Positions 57,501 to 64,000 of a stretch of DNA of 64,000 nt are shown piece after piece (within the stretch, counting starts at the first letter, position 1; the number at the start of each line of letters is the position of its first letter). Where the stretch lies: positions 671,108 to 735,107 of the forward strand of contig WMCF01000067.1 in NCBI GenBank assembly GCA_009792885.1, read 5' to 3'. The DNA is from Eremophila alpestris peregrina (lineage: Eukaryota; Chordata; Aves; Passeriformes; Alaudidae). Both the position numbers and the translations under genes were made by a program. The notes under the pieces are model-generated. The model made no database searches. It saw nothing but the letters and a program-made list of their open reading frames with translations, and was not told the DNA's origin.

Positions 57501-60235
57501 CTAGGCCTTTTCCTGCAAAGTTTCATAAACTCTAAATTAAAATTTAGATGAGTTTATGTCGTTTAACCCATGACTCACGGCAGAGCCTTTCACCTCAACA
57601 GGGAGAAGGCATATGGAGGTTCCATGTGCTCCCACAAGACCAACCTCTCAGGAGGCAAAACACCCCAAAACATCTGACCCAGCTGAAAACTGCACTAAGC
57701 AAAAAATAAGAAGGAAGGGGGAAGAGGATGAAAGTTGCTAACAAAGAAGGCCCTAGTGAAACTGTCCCTATTCCCCGAGCCGTGCCGGCGGGGCGAGCGG
57801 AGCAGATGCAGCAGGGAATTTCAATGGCTGGCCGGTCCCCACAGGCAGCACGAGGCTCCTGTGTTCTCCTGCAGCCCCAATGTCCCTTCCCTGCCCGCAC
57901 AGGCTGCACCAGGGGCTGCACAGCGCCTTCGCACAGCCGCGGCTCAGGGGGAAGAATGGACAACATGGATTTCAGCTCACTCCTAGCCTTGAAACACTTC
58001 CAGCATTAGTGCTACAACAGACATCCATCACTTGCCTTTTCAAGAGGGGTCTATGCAAGCCCACAGACTCATGACAGGACTAGCTGATCAGACACTGTGT
58101 TTACACAGGCTAGTAAAAGAAAAAAAAAAAAAAAAGAGGAAAAAAAGAAAAACCCTGGGCCCAAAAGACATTACTGTATCCCCTCCTCAGAGCAAATTCA
58201 CTTTACATCACCCCTGGAAGGAGTAGGGCTGGGAGTCCTGGGGACCCAGCCTCAGTCAGGAAGGCTGGGGTGGGTTTAACCAGGAGCTCCCGTGGGGAGG
58301 AAGGACCTGTGCACATCAAAGGGAGCGATCCAGGCAGTTAAACAGGAACAGACATAAATCTTGCTGCAACTCATGCCGTAAACCCTAAGAAAGAGGGTCT
58401 CACTCTCCCGCCCTCTCCTTCTGCCAAGATAAAGACTAGGACGCCCGGGCCACGCGCTGCAAGAAATAAAATTCTGCATTTGGACTCCTCGGCAGCCCTT
58501 GCCTGGAGCCAGAACATGCCCCCTCACCATGCCATCCCCTTGCAGCCCCTGCCACTCCCCCATCCCCACCCTCACCTTCACCCCAGGGCAGCAATAAGGA
58601 AAAGGAATTCAGGGGAAGGCAAGTCACTAAAACTGAAAAGAAGGGACCTCCCACTCAGACACCTCACCCCCACCCCTCAAAACAGTCTGCACATCTCCTG
58701 AGCACCACAGATTCACAAGGCAGGACCCACCACATTACTCCACTAGTCCAGTGAGCCACCAAATCTTTCTGCTGGCCCAGCTAGGGCTCCTCATCACCCA
58801 AACTTGCAGAGTGAGGGCTGGAGCCGCAGCCACTCCAAGAGACCGCTGGTGGCCCACATGGGCAGGCACTAGCCACACTCAGAGACAATAAAGTCCTGAA
58901 CCTCCATGACTGATACAAAAACTTCACCTGGGGAAACTACAGGAGAGTCTCTGGGGTACACAGAACGAGGGCTCTCTGCCGGGAAGCGGGGGGGCACAGG
59001 CCACCATGGCCAGGGAAGCAGGGCCTGGTGCTGGGGAACAGCACCCCTAAGGAGGGATCAGTGCTCGGCAGCACACAGGATGAAAGGGCGGCTTCCCTCT
59101 CTCCAAACGCAGCCACTTCTTATTTCCCGGGGCAAATCCTCATCCCAAACGTGTCCAGGTGTCCCAACTTCGAGAGAGCTACAGTCACTGCCTGGATGGG
59201 CCTTACAACCGACGGGCGAGATGAAAACCATCACCAAGATCCACAGACCCACACCAGGAATCGGCACACGGTGAGCCCGGTGTTTGGCGGCAGCTAGGCT
59301 ACCCGCCGGCAAGTGGGACAGAGAAGGGAACGATCGATCCGTATCAGGAATCAATAGTTTACAACCTCTAACTGGAAATCAAACACTACAATCGACGGCC
59401 ACTCCGAGCACAGCCGTTCTGCCGGCAAATGCACCCCTGAGATGAGAGAAGTCATCTCACCGTCTTGGAGTCCAGTTCATGTCTGGATTGGGCCAGGACC
59501 TTGTCGACGCCAGCCTGGTCCATGAACGTGACGAACCCGAAGCCCCTGAGCCCCGCAGCCCGGGCAGAAGAAGGGATGCAGAGAGAAGAGAGAAAGTTGG
59601 TTAAAGTGGCGGTCGGGCCGCGGCGGGGGCGAAGGGAGGCGCGGGCCCGGCCTCTCACCTGGATCTCTTTGTCAGCGGGTCCCGCATCACCAGGCACTCC
59701 TTCACCTCGCCGAACTGGCTGAAGTACTCCCGCAAGCCCTCTGCAAGCACAGCACCCACCGTGGGTATCCCGTCCCGATCCGGCCCGGCCCCGCCGCCCC
59801 CCCCCCCCCACCCCGGGCTCAGCCCCAGCTCCGCCACCCCCGGCCCCGGCGGCAGGTGCGGGGCCCCGCGGCGCTCACCTTGCGTGGTCTGCCAGCTCAG
59901 TCCCCCGATGAACATTTTGCTGCGGGAGGAAGGGGAGAGCCGTGAGCGGGGCCGCGCCGGGGGGCCGCGGCACCCCGCGGGGGTGGCGGCGGCAGCGGCG
60001 GGGCCGCGCGGGGAGGGGAGGGCGCGGATCGGCCATGTTGGCAGCGGCACCGCCGCCGCCGCCGCCGCCGCAGCCGCGCCTGCCCGGGCCGGGCGGCCAG
60101 GGCCGGGGGAGGGGGCGGCCGCGGCCGGACCGGGGGGGGCGGTGGGGGCGGCCGGCGGCGGCCGCCGCGGAGGTACCAGGGGTCGTGCGGGGAGTCCGGG
60201 GAGGCGAGGCCGGGCTGGCTGCCGTCTGTCTCCAT
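33480..60235 (-). CDS. MSI1: MSI1, Musashi-1 RNA-binding protein (complete)
   Basis: Fourteen coding exons join in frame to 1056 nt, or 351 residues (human 362): 60177-60235, 59879-59919, 59659-59740, 59461-59545, 54721-54762, 52965-53057, 42908-42956, 40844-40926, 40103-40220, 38430-38510, 37116-37172, 34290-34358, 34010-34164, 33480-33521. Musashi-1 binds (G/A)U1-3AGU motifs in 3'UTRs, such as Numb mRNA, and represses translation in neural and epithelial stem cells. RRM1 has RNP2 MFIGGL (22-27) and RNP1 RGFGFVTF (61-68); RRM2 has RNP2 IFVGGL (111-116) and RNP1 RGFGFVTF (150-157). The C-terminal half carries the ECKKAQPKEVM linker, an eight-alanine tract (274-281) and the PLIATAFTNGYH end. 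The main difference from human is the absence of a ten-residue SHPWTMAPPP segment after RGTG. Confidence 0.98.
33522..34009 (-). other. MSI1: MSI1 intron 13, 488 bp
   Basis: Bounded by GTGAGTG and TTCACAG. Nothing further recognised. Confidence 0.85.
34010..34164 (-). CDS. MSI1: MSI1 exon 13
   Basis: Starts GTTCCACCCCC after GCTGTAG and encodes GSTPSRTGGFLGTTSPGPMAEL and on to GFGHSLG. A second in-frame acceptor, CCGTAG, lies 18 bases further upstream (exon start 34182). Confidence 0.93.
34290..34358 (-). CDS. MSI1: MSI1 exon 12 (poly-alanine tract)
   Basis: Starts CAATCCCC after TTTCCAG and encodes AIPLTAYGPM, eight alanines and VVRGTG. The donor is GTAACT. The tract uses mixed GCA/GCG/GCT/GCC codons, which makes it less prone to slippage. 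Confidence 0.93.
34359..37115 (-). other. MSI1: MSI1 intron 11, 2.8 kb
   Basis: No exon or repeat recognised. Confidence 0.8.
37116..37172 (-). CDS. MSI1: MSI1 exon 11
   Basis: Starts AGTTCCGTGTAGAG after TTTTTAG and encodes EFRVERTPLPSAPVLPELT. Length 57 nt, so it can be skipped in frame; this segment is known to vary among Musashi isoforms. Confidence 0.92.
37173..38429 (-). other. MSI1: MSI1 intron 10, 1.3 kb
   Basis: Nothing recognised besides the splice sites. Confidence 0.8.
38430..38510 (-). CDS. MSI1: MSI1 exon 10
   Basis: Starts GTTATCCAGGC after TTCCCCAG and encodes YPGFQAATYASRSYTGIAPGYTYQFP. The donor is GTGAGT. Confidence 0.95.
38511..40102 (-). other. MSI1: MSI1 intron 9, 1.6 kb
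   Basis: The end next to exon 9 is CpG-rich (about 39820-40100) and holds a 29-bp tandem duplication, listed separately. The rest shows nothing. Confidence 0.8.
39953..40010. repeat. 29-bp perfect tandem duplication
   Basis: Two identical 29-bp units, 39953-39981 and 39982-40010, each beginning GGCGGCCCCGCACGGGG. They are CpG-rich and sit within intron 9 about 90 bases past exon 9. Perfect identity suggests a recent event or an assembly artefact. Confidence 0.9.
40103..40220 (-). CDS. MSI1: MSI1 exon 9
   Basis: Starts GTGGAGTGTAAAAAAGC after GTGGCAG and encodes VECKKAQPKEVMSPTGSARGRSRVMPYGMDAFMLGIGML. The donor is GTAAGC. Confidence 0.96.
40221..40843 (-). other. MSI1: MSI1 intron 8, 623 bp
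   Basis: No feature besides splice sites. Confidence 0.85.
40844..40926 (-). CDS. MSI1: MSI1 exon 8 (end of RRM2)
   Basis: Starts GATTTGGGTTTG after CTTCAG, completing RNP1 of RRM2, and runs through EKVCEIHFHEINNKM. The donor is GTGAGTG. Confidence 0.96.
40927..42907 (-). other. MSI1: MSI1 intron 7, 2.0 kb
   Basis: Nothing recognised. Confidence 0.8.
42908..42956 (-). CDS. MSI1: MSI1 exon 7
   Basis: Starts GTGGATGATGCG after TTTGCAG and encodes VDDAMLMFDKTTNRHR of RRM2. The donor is GTGAGAG. Confidence 0.96.
45395..45815. promoter_or_regulatory. CpG island inside MSI1 intron 6
   Basis: About 0.4 kb of dense CpG, isolated from any recognised exon. It contains an RFX X-box-like sequence at 45576-45589 (12 of 14 bases of GTTGCCATGGCAAC on the minus strand) and a YY1-like GCCGCCATGGC at 45593-45603. 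These are common in TATA-less promoters. It could drive a shorter MSI1 transcript on the minus strand or an antisense RNA; neither is shown. Confidence 0.55.
45818..45992 (-). mobile_element. CR1 LINE 3' fragment (antisense)
   Basis: The plus strand reads like the reverse complement of a CR1 3' end: GGGCAGCCACAGGTTCTCTG, then ...CCTCGCCAGCCCCACCGGGAAG, then CAGTTTGAAGCCATTCCCCC and TTGTCCTGTCACTACATGC. CR1 is the main LINE family of bird genomes. The fragment is truncated and noncoding. Confidence 0.85.
45973..46113 (+). repeat. Partial third copy of the intron-6 repeat
   Basis: From GATCACCTCCAGGAACCTGG through AAGAGGAGTGATTTTT this segment follows the same order as the middle of the two longer copies (TTGAGCT, GGATGA-TTGGTGCTC, TCTAGGT, AAGTGTT-CC, AGAGGAG-GATTTTT) but is more diverged. 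It is joined to the CR1 fragment on its left. Confidence 0.65.
46119..46704 (+). repeat. Intron-6 direct duplication, copy A
   Basis: About 586 bases strongly similar to 50046-50670, in the same orientation and 3.9 kb apart. The part from about 46185 to 46360 is almost identical between copies. Its left end begins within what is CR1-derived sequence in copy B, so copy A looks like the derived copy. Open frames over the shared part are also shared but match no protein. Confidence 0.9.
49966..50120 (-). mobile_element. CR1-like LINE 3' fragment (antisense)
   Basis: The plus strand reads like the antisense CR1 3' region of bird/turtle type: ATAATCTAATTTGACCTCAT, GCAGGCCATAGCACTTCC, then AAAGCATCTATCCTAATTTA and GACCTTAAGTGGTGGCAAAT. 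It overlaps the left end of duplication copy B. Assignment is from remembered consensus. Confidence 0.65.
50046..50670 (+). repeat. Intron-6 direct duplication, copy B
   Basis: About 625 bases matching copy A at 46119-46704 in the same orientation. Small indels distinguish the copies, for example extra bases near 50098-50110 and 50310-50340. It is preceded by a more complete CR1-like end than copy A, which suggests it is the source copy. Confidence 0.9.
52965..53057 (-). CDS. MSI1: MSI1 exon 6 (start of RRM2)
   Basis: Starts ATGGTGACCCG after TTTCCAG and encodes MVTRTKKIFVGGLSVNTTVEDVKQYFEQFGK (shown here as a motif summary: RNP2 IFVGGL at 111-116). The donor is GTAAGT. Confidence 0.97.
53058..54720 (-). 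other. MSI1: MSI1 intron 5, 1.7 kb
   Basis: Contains one short tandem duplication (54329-54374). Nothing else recognised. Confidence 0.85.
54329..54374. repeat. 23-bp perfect tandem duplication
   Basis: Two identical 23-bp pyrimidine-rich units (54329-54351 and 54352-54374) beginning TCTCCCCTTCCCTGCCC, inside MSI1 intron 5. Confidence 0.9.
54721..54762 (-). CDS. MSI1: MSI1 exon 5 (inter-RRM linker)
   Basis: Starts ATTGACCCG after CTTTCAG and encodes IDPKVAFPRRAQPK, the linker between the RRMs. 42 nt with both ends in phase 0. The donor is GTAAGC. Confidence 0.96.
54763..59460 (-). other. MSI1: MSI1 intron 4, 4.7 kb
   Basis: Contains a modest GC-rich stretch near 55290-55520 and an A-rich tract near 58114-58150. 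A CR1-like scrap may be present near 56970-57020 (GGGCTGGGAAGGACCT on the plus strand). No exon recognised. Confidence 0.8.
59461..59545 (-). CDS. MSI1: MSI1 exon 4 (RRM1, RNP1)
   Basis: Starts GGGCTTCGGGTTC after GGCTCAG, completing RGFGFVTF, and runs through MDQAGVDKVLAQSRHELDSKT. The donor is GTGAGA. Confidence 0.97.
59659..59740 (-). CDS. MSI1: MSI1 exon 3 (RRM1)
   Basis: Starts AGGGCTTGCGGG after CTTGCAG and encodes EGLREYFSQFGEVKECLV and MRDPLTKRS. The donor is GTGAGA. Confidence 0.97.
59879..59919 (-). CDS. MSI1: MSI1 exon 2 (RRM1, RNP2)
   Basis: Starts CAAAATGTTCATC after CCCGCAG and encodes CKMFIGGLSWQTTQ. The donor is GTGAGC. The following intron (59741-59878) contains a run of 13 C, plus strand 59797-59809. 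Confidence 0.97.
60177..60235 (-). CDS. MSI1: MSI1 exon 1 (start codon)
   Basis: ATG at 60233-60235 opens METDGSQPGLASPDSPHDP, matching the human N-terminus METDAPQPGLASPDSPHDP. The donor GTACCT starts at 60176 and splits a Cys codon. An upstream in-frame extension exists in the GC-rich 5' sequence but has no family support. Confidence 0.95.
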
Positions 60236-60950
60236 TCGGACCTCTTCTCCCTGCGAGGAGCGGCGCCGCACTCCCGGGGCAGATGAGCGCTGGAAAAGGG
60301 GCCGGACGGACAGGCCATGCTGCCCCCTCCCCCGACCCCTCTCCGCCGGGCGGGGAGGGAGCGAGGGAGGAGGGCCCGGCGGGCACAACCTGCCCGGCTC
60401 CTCCCACCCCCGCCGGCCCGCCGGCCGCCCTGCGCATAAAACCCGCCGGCGGCACAGGGGCCGAGTGCCGGGAGCCTCGCCCGCACCGGGCTGGGGGAGA
60501 GCGCCCGACCCCGGGCGCGGCGGTGGCGGCAGCAGCCCGGGAGCTCGCAGCCGCTTTGTCCCCGGCCGCGCCGCCCGCACCTGCCCCGGGGCGGTGGACA
60601 AAGGGCGACGGAGCCAGGCCCGGCCCGGTGCGCTCGGGCTCGCTGCGGCGGACCCCGGAGACCCCGGCCCTGTTCCTCCCGGTGTTTCGCCGCCGCCGAG
60701 GGCGCTTCCAGGTCGGGACCAGAACTGCCCTGCTCGCCCCGGGACTCCGACCGGGCAGCAGGGAGTCAAAGCGCCTTCTCGGAGCCCTGGTACTTCTGTG
60801 CTCCCTGGCAGCCCATGGGGACCTTGCAGGGTCAGGGGCTTCCTGGCCTCGCCGCTTGCTGCCCCGCACGGCAGTGCCCAGGCTGCAGGACCCGGGGCAG
60901 AACTGCTGCCGGGCACCGCGGAGCCCGTAAAGCCCCGCAGCATCAGGTAT
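60236..60950 (-). promoter_or_regulatory. MSI1: MSI1 CpG-island promoter and 5'UTR
   Basis: A large CpG island extends from about 59.5 kb through exon 1 to about 60.95 kb. The minus-strand transcription start must lie above 60235, but no TATA or initiator can be singled out. Long open frames on both strands here are Pro/Arg/Gly/Ala-rich composition artefacts. Confidence 0.75.
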
Positions 60951-62650
60951 GCACAGCTCAGCCGCTCTCCTCTGCCTGCGGCTTACTGGGAAGGGGGTAG
61001 GCTGGTCCCCAAGGCACCGCGCAGTTTCTTGCTCATTCAGGCTGACAGACTCGTGCCGAGCTCCATTCGAGTTCCTCTGCCACACAAGTTCATTCACATG
61101 CTGCTTCTCGAGCAGGTCTGTGCACTCCGCCTCTGCTCTTGGGCAACCAGCCCGGGTGGCTGGAGGAGCTCAGCGAGGAACAAATGAAATACCTGTAAAG
61201 TTGGAGTCAAGAGGAGAGCTGAAACCTTGCCTGACTGCACCAAACATCTCTCTGGGAGAAGGCACTTCCTTGCATCTATGGCATATCAGAACAGAGCAGT
61301 GCTCAAAACCTCTGGTGACAGTGCTGTGACCCTTTCTCATGGCATGAGGGTATCACTGGATTCCAGGCATATGCTACCAAATACTCCCCACAGGCATCCC
61401 TGGCTCTGCTCCTTCCAGCACGGGTCCCCCCTGTACCCCCTCACTGCCTAAAGTAAGGTACTGACAGCTCAGGTCAGTGCCATCCTCGTTTGACCTTTTT
61501 CCCTTCTCTCATGACTGTTCTTCCATGTCCCAATACACATCCTCTGCTTCATGGAGAAGAACCACTATACCTTTCTTTTAACAACATTTTGCAATAGTAT
61601 CTTTTGTTACATGGGCTGCAACTGAGTTAAATTCATCCTCTGCCCATTCGCTCTGCCAAACCACCATTCACCCACCCCATTTCCTGAGCTGGTTCAGGAT
61701 CCTGTCCTGTGTCCTGGCCCTGTGCTTGGGCACAGCAACACACTCAGCCCCAGAGACCTGGTAGCTGCCCCTGGGAACTGAGCAATGCAGCATCCCAGCT
61801 CATGCTGCCACTGGTCCAGGCTGAGCTGCTTCTCCAAAATAACCCACTCTTCATTCCACAGGGCTGAAGTCATCACTTTGGGTGGAGGTGCCCTGAGAGG
61901 CAGCAGGGCTGGTGCAGCAGGGAAATATGAATAATGACATGCAGAGGTGGTACTGCAGCTGGCAGTGACGGGCAGAAGTGCAGAACCAGTGGAAGCAGTG
62001 GTGCTGAGGCAGCATCCCAGCCATCTCCCCTTGCATGTCCTGAGAAACCTGGACAAAGGTGGGCTACCACAGCTGCCTGCCACACTGCCCAAACTCACTG
62101 ATGTTTTGCTCCTTCCCAGCACCTGCTCTCTCCCATTTGGAGGGCAAATACTTTAAAGGGGGAACTAACTAAAAATTTCAAGTCACCTGGCACAGGTTTT
62201 ATGTTTCATAATTGCCCCACCTAGGCACACTACTAATGCTAATTAAAAACAAGAAAGAGTGAAAAAAAGAAACAAGAACTCAGTGTTGGACTCACTAAAG
62301 GATAACATCTCTTGGTTTGCTACCAGTGCATTACTATAATTTTAAACATGTTATTTTTAAGACAGTACAAGTTGAGCACTCTGAGGGACACTGTTAAAAT
62401 GCTTCATTGTGTCTTTTTTTTAGCGTTTATTATTTTATTCACTTTTTCTCTACCAAAATAATATTGTAGAGGGGAGAACAGGATCAGTGAGTTAACATCT
62501 GTGAAGATCAGAGGAAAAAAATTTGAGCCTTCAGGAAAATTTGGATGGAGGATGTGGTTGGACTTGCATCACTGGCAATGACACAGTAACCTACCATGTA
62601 ACTTATTCTGAGGTTGTTTCCAAAACATACACATGATATTTTGTATTTCC

Positions 62651-62712
62651 ACCTTAGGACCCCAAAGTGCTTTGTAAGTATCAATTCATTTATCTCTGTA
62701 ATGCACAGGACA
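62651..62712 (+). repeat. MIR-like SINE relic
   Basis: CCAAAGTGCTTTGTAAGTAT followed by CAATTCATTTATCTCTGTAA resembles the MIR stretch 'aagcgctttacatgtattaactcatttaatcctcacaa'. Short and eroded. Confidence 0.45.
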
Positions 62713-63763
62713 GTGGGTCTTGAAAAATCTGCTGATTAGTGACAGTAGGAAGCTTTCTTCACAGAGAAGTAAATATATAAAACATTCCAGACCTTATGAT
62801 TGGAAAGATGATCTGGCGAATATAAAATAATGCAGCATTGTGTTCCTGGGGCTGCAGACAGACAGCTGTAGTGCCTCTGTGGCTGCTGCTGAGAGGTTGC
62901 CAAACACCACCGAGAGTAACAAAACTGCTCAGTTTTCTTGCTGCTATTCAGTGTCTCATGTGTGGTAGAGTGACACTATCAAAATCATGTCCACTTCCTG
63001 CTGAGGAGGATGATTGGCAAAGCTCTGCCCAGCACCAGTGGCAGACACTGGAGTTATTCATGGTGAGAGGGAGGTTCCAAAAAGTGGAGGTTAGGGGAGG
63101 GTCAGGGAGAGCCACCGCCTCTTTTCCTCCCTCCTCATATAAAGCTTAAGGAGATACTGACTGGGAGATCTGTCTCTTGCTGGGAGGTTTTGGCAGTCAG
63201 AAACTATGAAGAGTTTCGCTTTTCATTTAGTTTGTGCAGTTAATAAACAAATTTGAACTGGAACTCAAATAATTTTTGTACCACTTGCATTATGATGCTG
63301 AAGATGCAAACCTGGAAGGTATTAACTGTGGCTGCACAGGCAGCCTGGGGGCATTGCCTGGCTCTGGCAGTGGCTTCTGGTGGTTCTCACGCCTGCTTTA
63401 GGAAGGATGCTGACTTCTGGAAAGGCTGATGGCAAAACCCTGCTAGCCCATGCATGAGGCAGCCAGGGGTGTCTACCTCGAAGGGAACTCACAGCTCCCT
63501 GGCAGGAGCTGGCTTGGGGCAAGAGTCAGGCACACAGGCAGAGAGGAGCTATTTAGGGAAATTAAATTATTTAGATTCCACTCAGGTGGGGGGAAGGACA
63601 GAGTCAGCAATAGGAAGAGACAAATGACTGCAAATGCACCAAGAATTTCTTTACTTCATATAAGAAACCTCAGGGAGCAAGATTCATGGGGGAGAAAACT
63701 GTTTATGTGGTGCAGAGCACTGAAGAACAAGATGGGTGGCATGCAAGAGACATAGGTGTTAAT

Positions 63764-63862
63764 AAAGAACAGGAGAAAGGGGAAGTAAAAGGAGAAAGGA
63801 AGAGGAAATAGAGACAACTGGGATAACTGGAAAAGGAGTGAGGGAGGAAAGAGGAGGAGACC
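63764..63862 (+). repeat. Purine-rich (GA) tract
   Basis: About 100 bases that are nearly all A and G on the plus strand (AGGAGAAAGGGGAAG, GGAAGAGGAAATAGAG, GAGGGAGGAAAGAGGAGGAG). Low-complexity sequence, not coding. Confidence 0.75.
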
Positions 63863-64000
63863 ACCCCAATTACCACAAAGCAGCAAGAGGGATTGGAGCC
63901 TCACAGGGGAAAAAAGGGAAAGAAGTCTGCAGGGATGAAAAATAAAGCATCAAGAGAACTTGCAGCGTAGGAAATTCAATGTAGGGATTCAGCATAAAAT

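Larger units (their letters stand above)
60951..64000. other. Intergenic upstream of MSI1
   Basis: No exon recognised. It holds one MIR-like relic and a purine-rich tract near the right edge. Confidence 0.6.

Noticed and set aside
59655..61097. A 480-codon minus-strand open frame across the MSI1 promoter
   Set aside because: It reads through introns and the 5'UTR of MSI1. Only the segment equal to exon 3 is real coding sequence in this frame; the rest is GC-driven Pro/Arg/Ala sequence.
1..64000. CRISPR arrays, bacterial operons, integrated virus genes
   Set aside because: No regularly spaced repeats, no ribosome-binding-site-led gene series and no viral protein motif were seen; the window is ordinary bird nuclear DNA.

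Overview
This is a bird nuclear genome window. It holds spliced vertebrate genes with GT-AG introns, CpG-island promoters, antisense CR1 LINE fragments and one 125-base assembly gap. No prokaryotic or viral gene content is visible. The gene order PXN - two U4 snRNA genes - SIRT4 - PLA2G1B - MSI1 matches, as I recall it, the human 12q24 block that contains RNU4-1 and RNU4-2. The window is therefore a conserved syntenic segment. The species is not determined; the proteins are close to chicken-type sequences.

Layout. 1-8659 is intron 1 of PXN (paxillin), read leftward, and 8660-8672 is its 13-nt first coding segment inside a CpG island. About 9.1-12.87 kb is intergenic. Two U4 spliceosomal snRNA genes lie in tandem on the minus strand (12898-13038 and 13668-13808) in a second CpG-rich block, each with a 3' box and an upstream enhancer-like octamer/SPH arrangement. 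SIRT4 (plus strand) has a noncoding first exon near 15.2 kb and three coding exons between 17458 and 20127. 20.2-25.4 kb is intergenic and ends in a GC-rich minisatellite broken by the gap (25739-25863). PLA2G1B (minus strand, 26173-27989) is complete in four exons with a TATA box and poly(A) signal. MSI1 (Musashi-1, minus strand) fills roughly 30.26-60.9 kb with fourteen coding exons and a terminal noncoding exon. 61-64 kb lies upstream of MSI1 and shows no gene.

The genes are independent housekeeping, metabolic or tissue-specific units. U4 RNA is part of the U4/U6.U5 tri-snRNP, SIRT4 is a mitochondrial sirtuin, PLA2G1B is a secreted pancreatic phospholipase zymogen, MSI1 is an RNA-binding translational regulator of neural progenitors, and paxillin is a focal-adhesion adaptor. 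I saw no new operon-like or defence-like system.

The observations most worth following are these: the two diverged U4 genes, whose differences include a compensatory pair in the 3' stem; an overlapping upstream reading frame on SIRT4; a CpG island and a 0.6-kb duplication inside MSI1 intron 6; a MSI1 C-terminal region shortened by ten residues relative to human, with an alternative in-frame acceptor; and a MSI1 3'UTR intron placed just downstream of the stop codon. All family assignments come from reading translations and remembered sequences; no database search was run.
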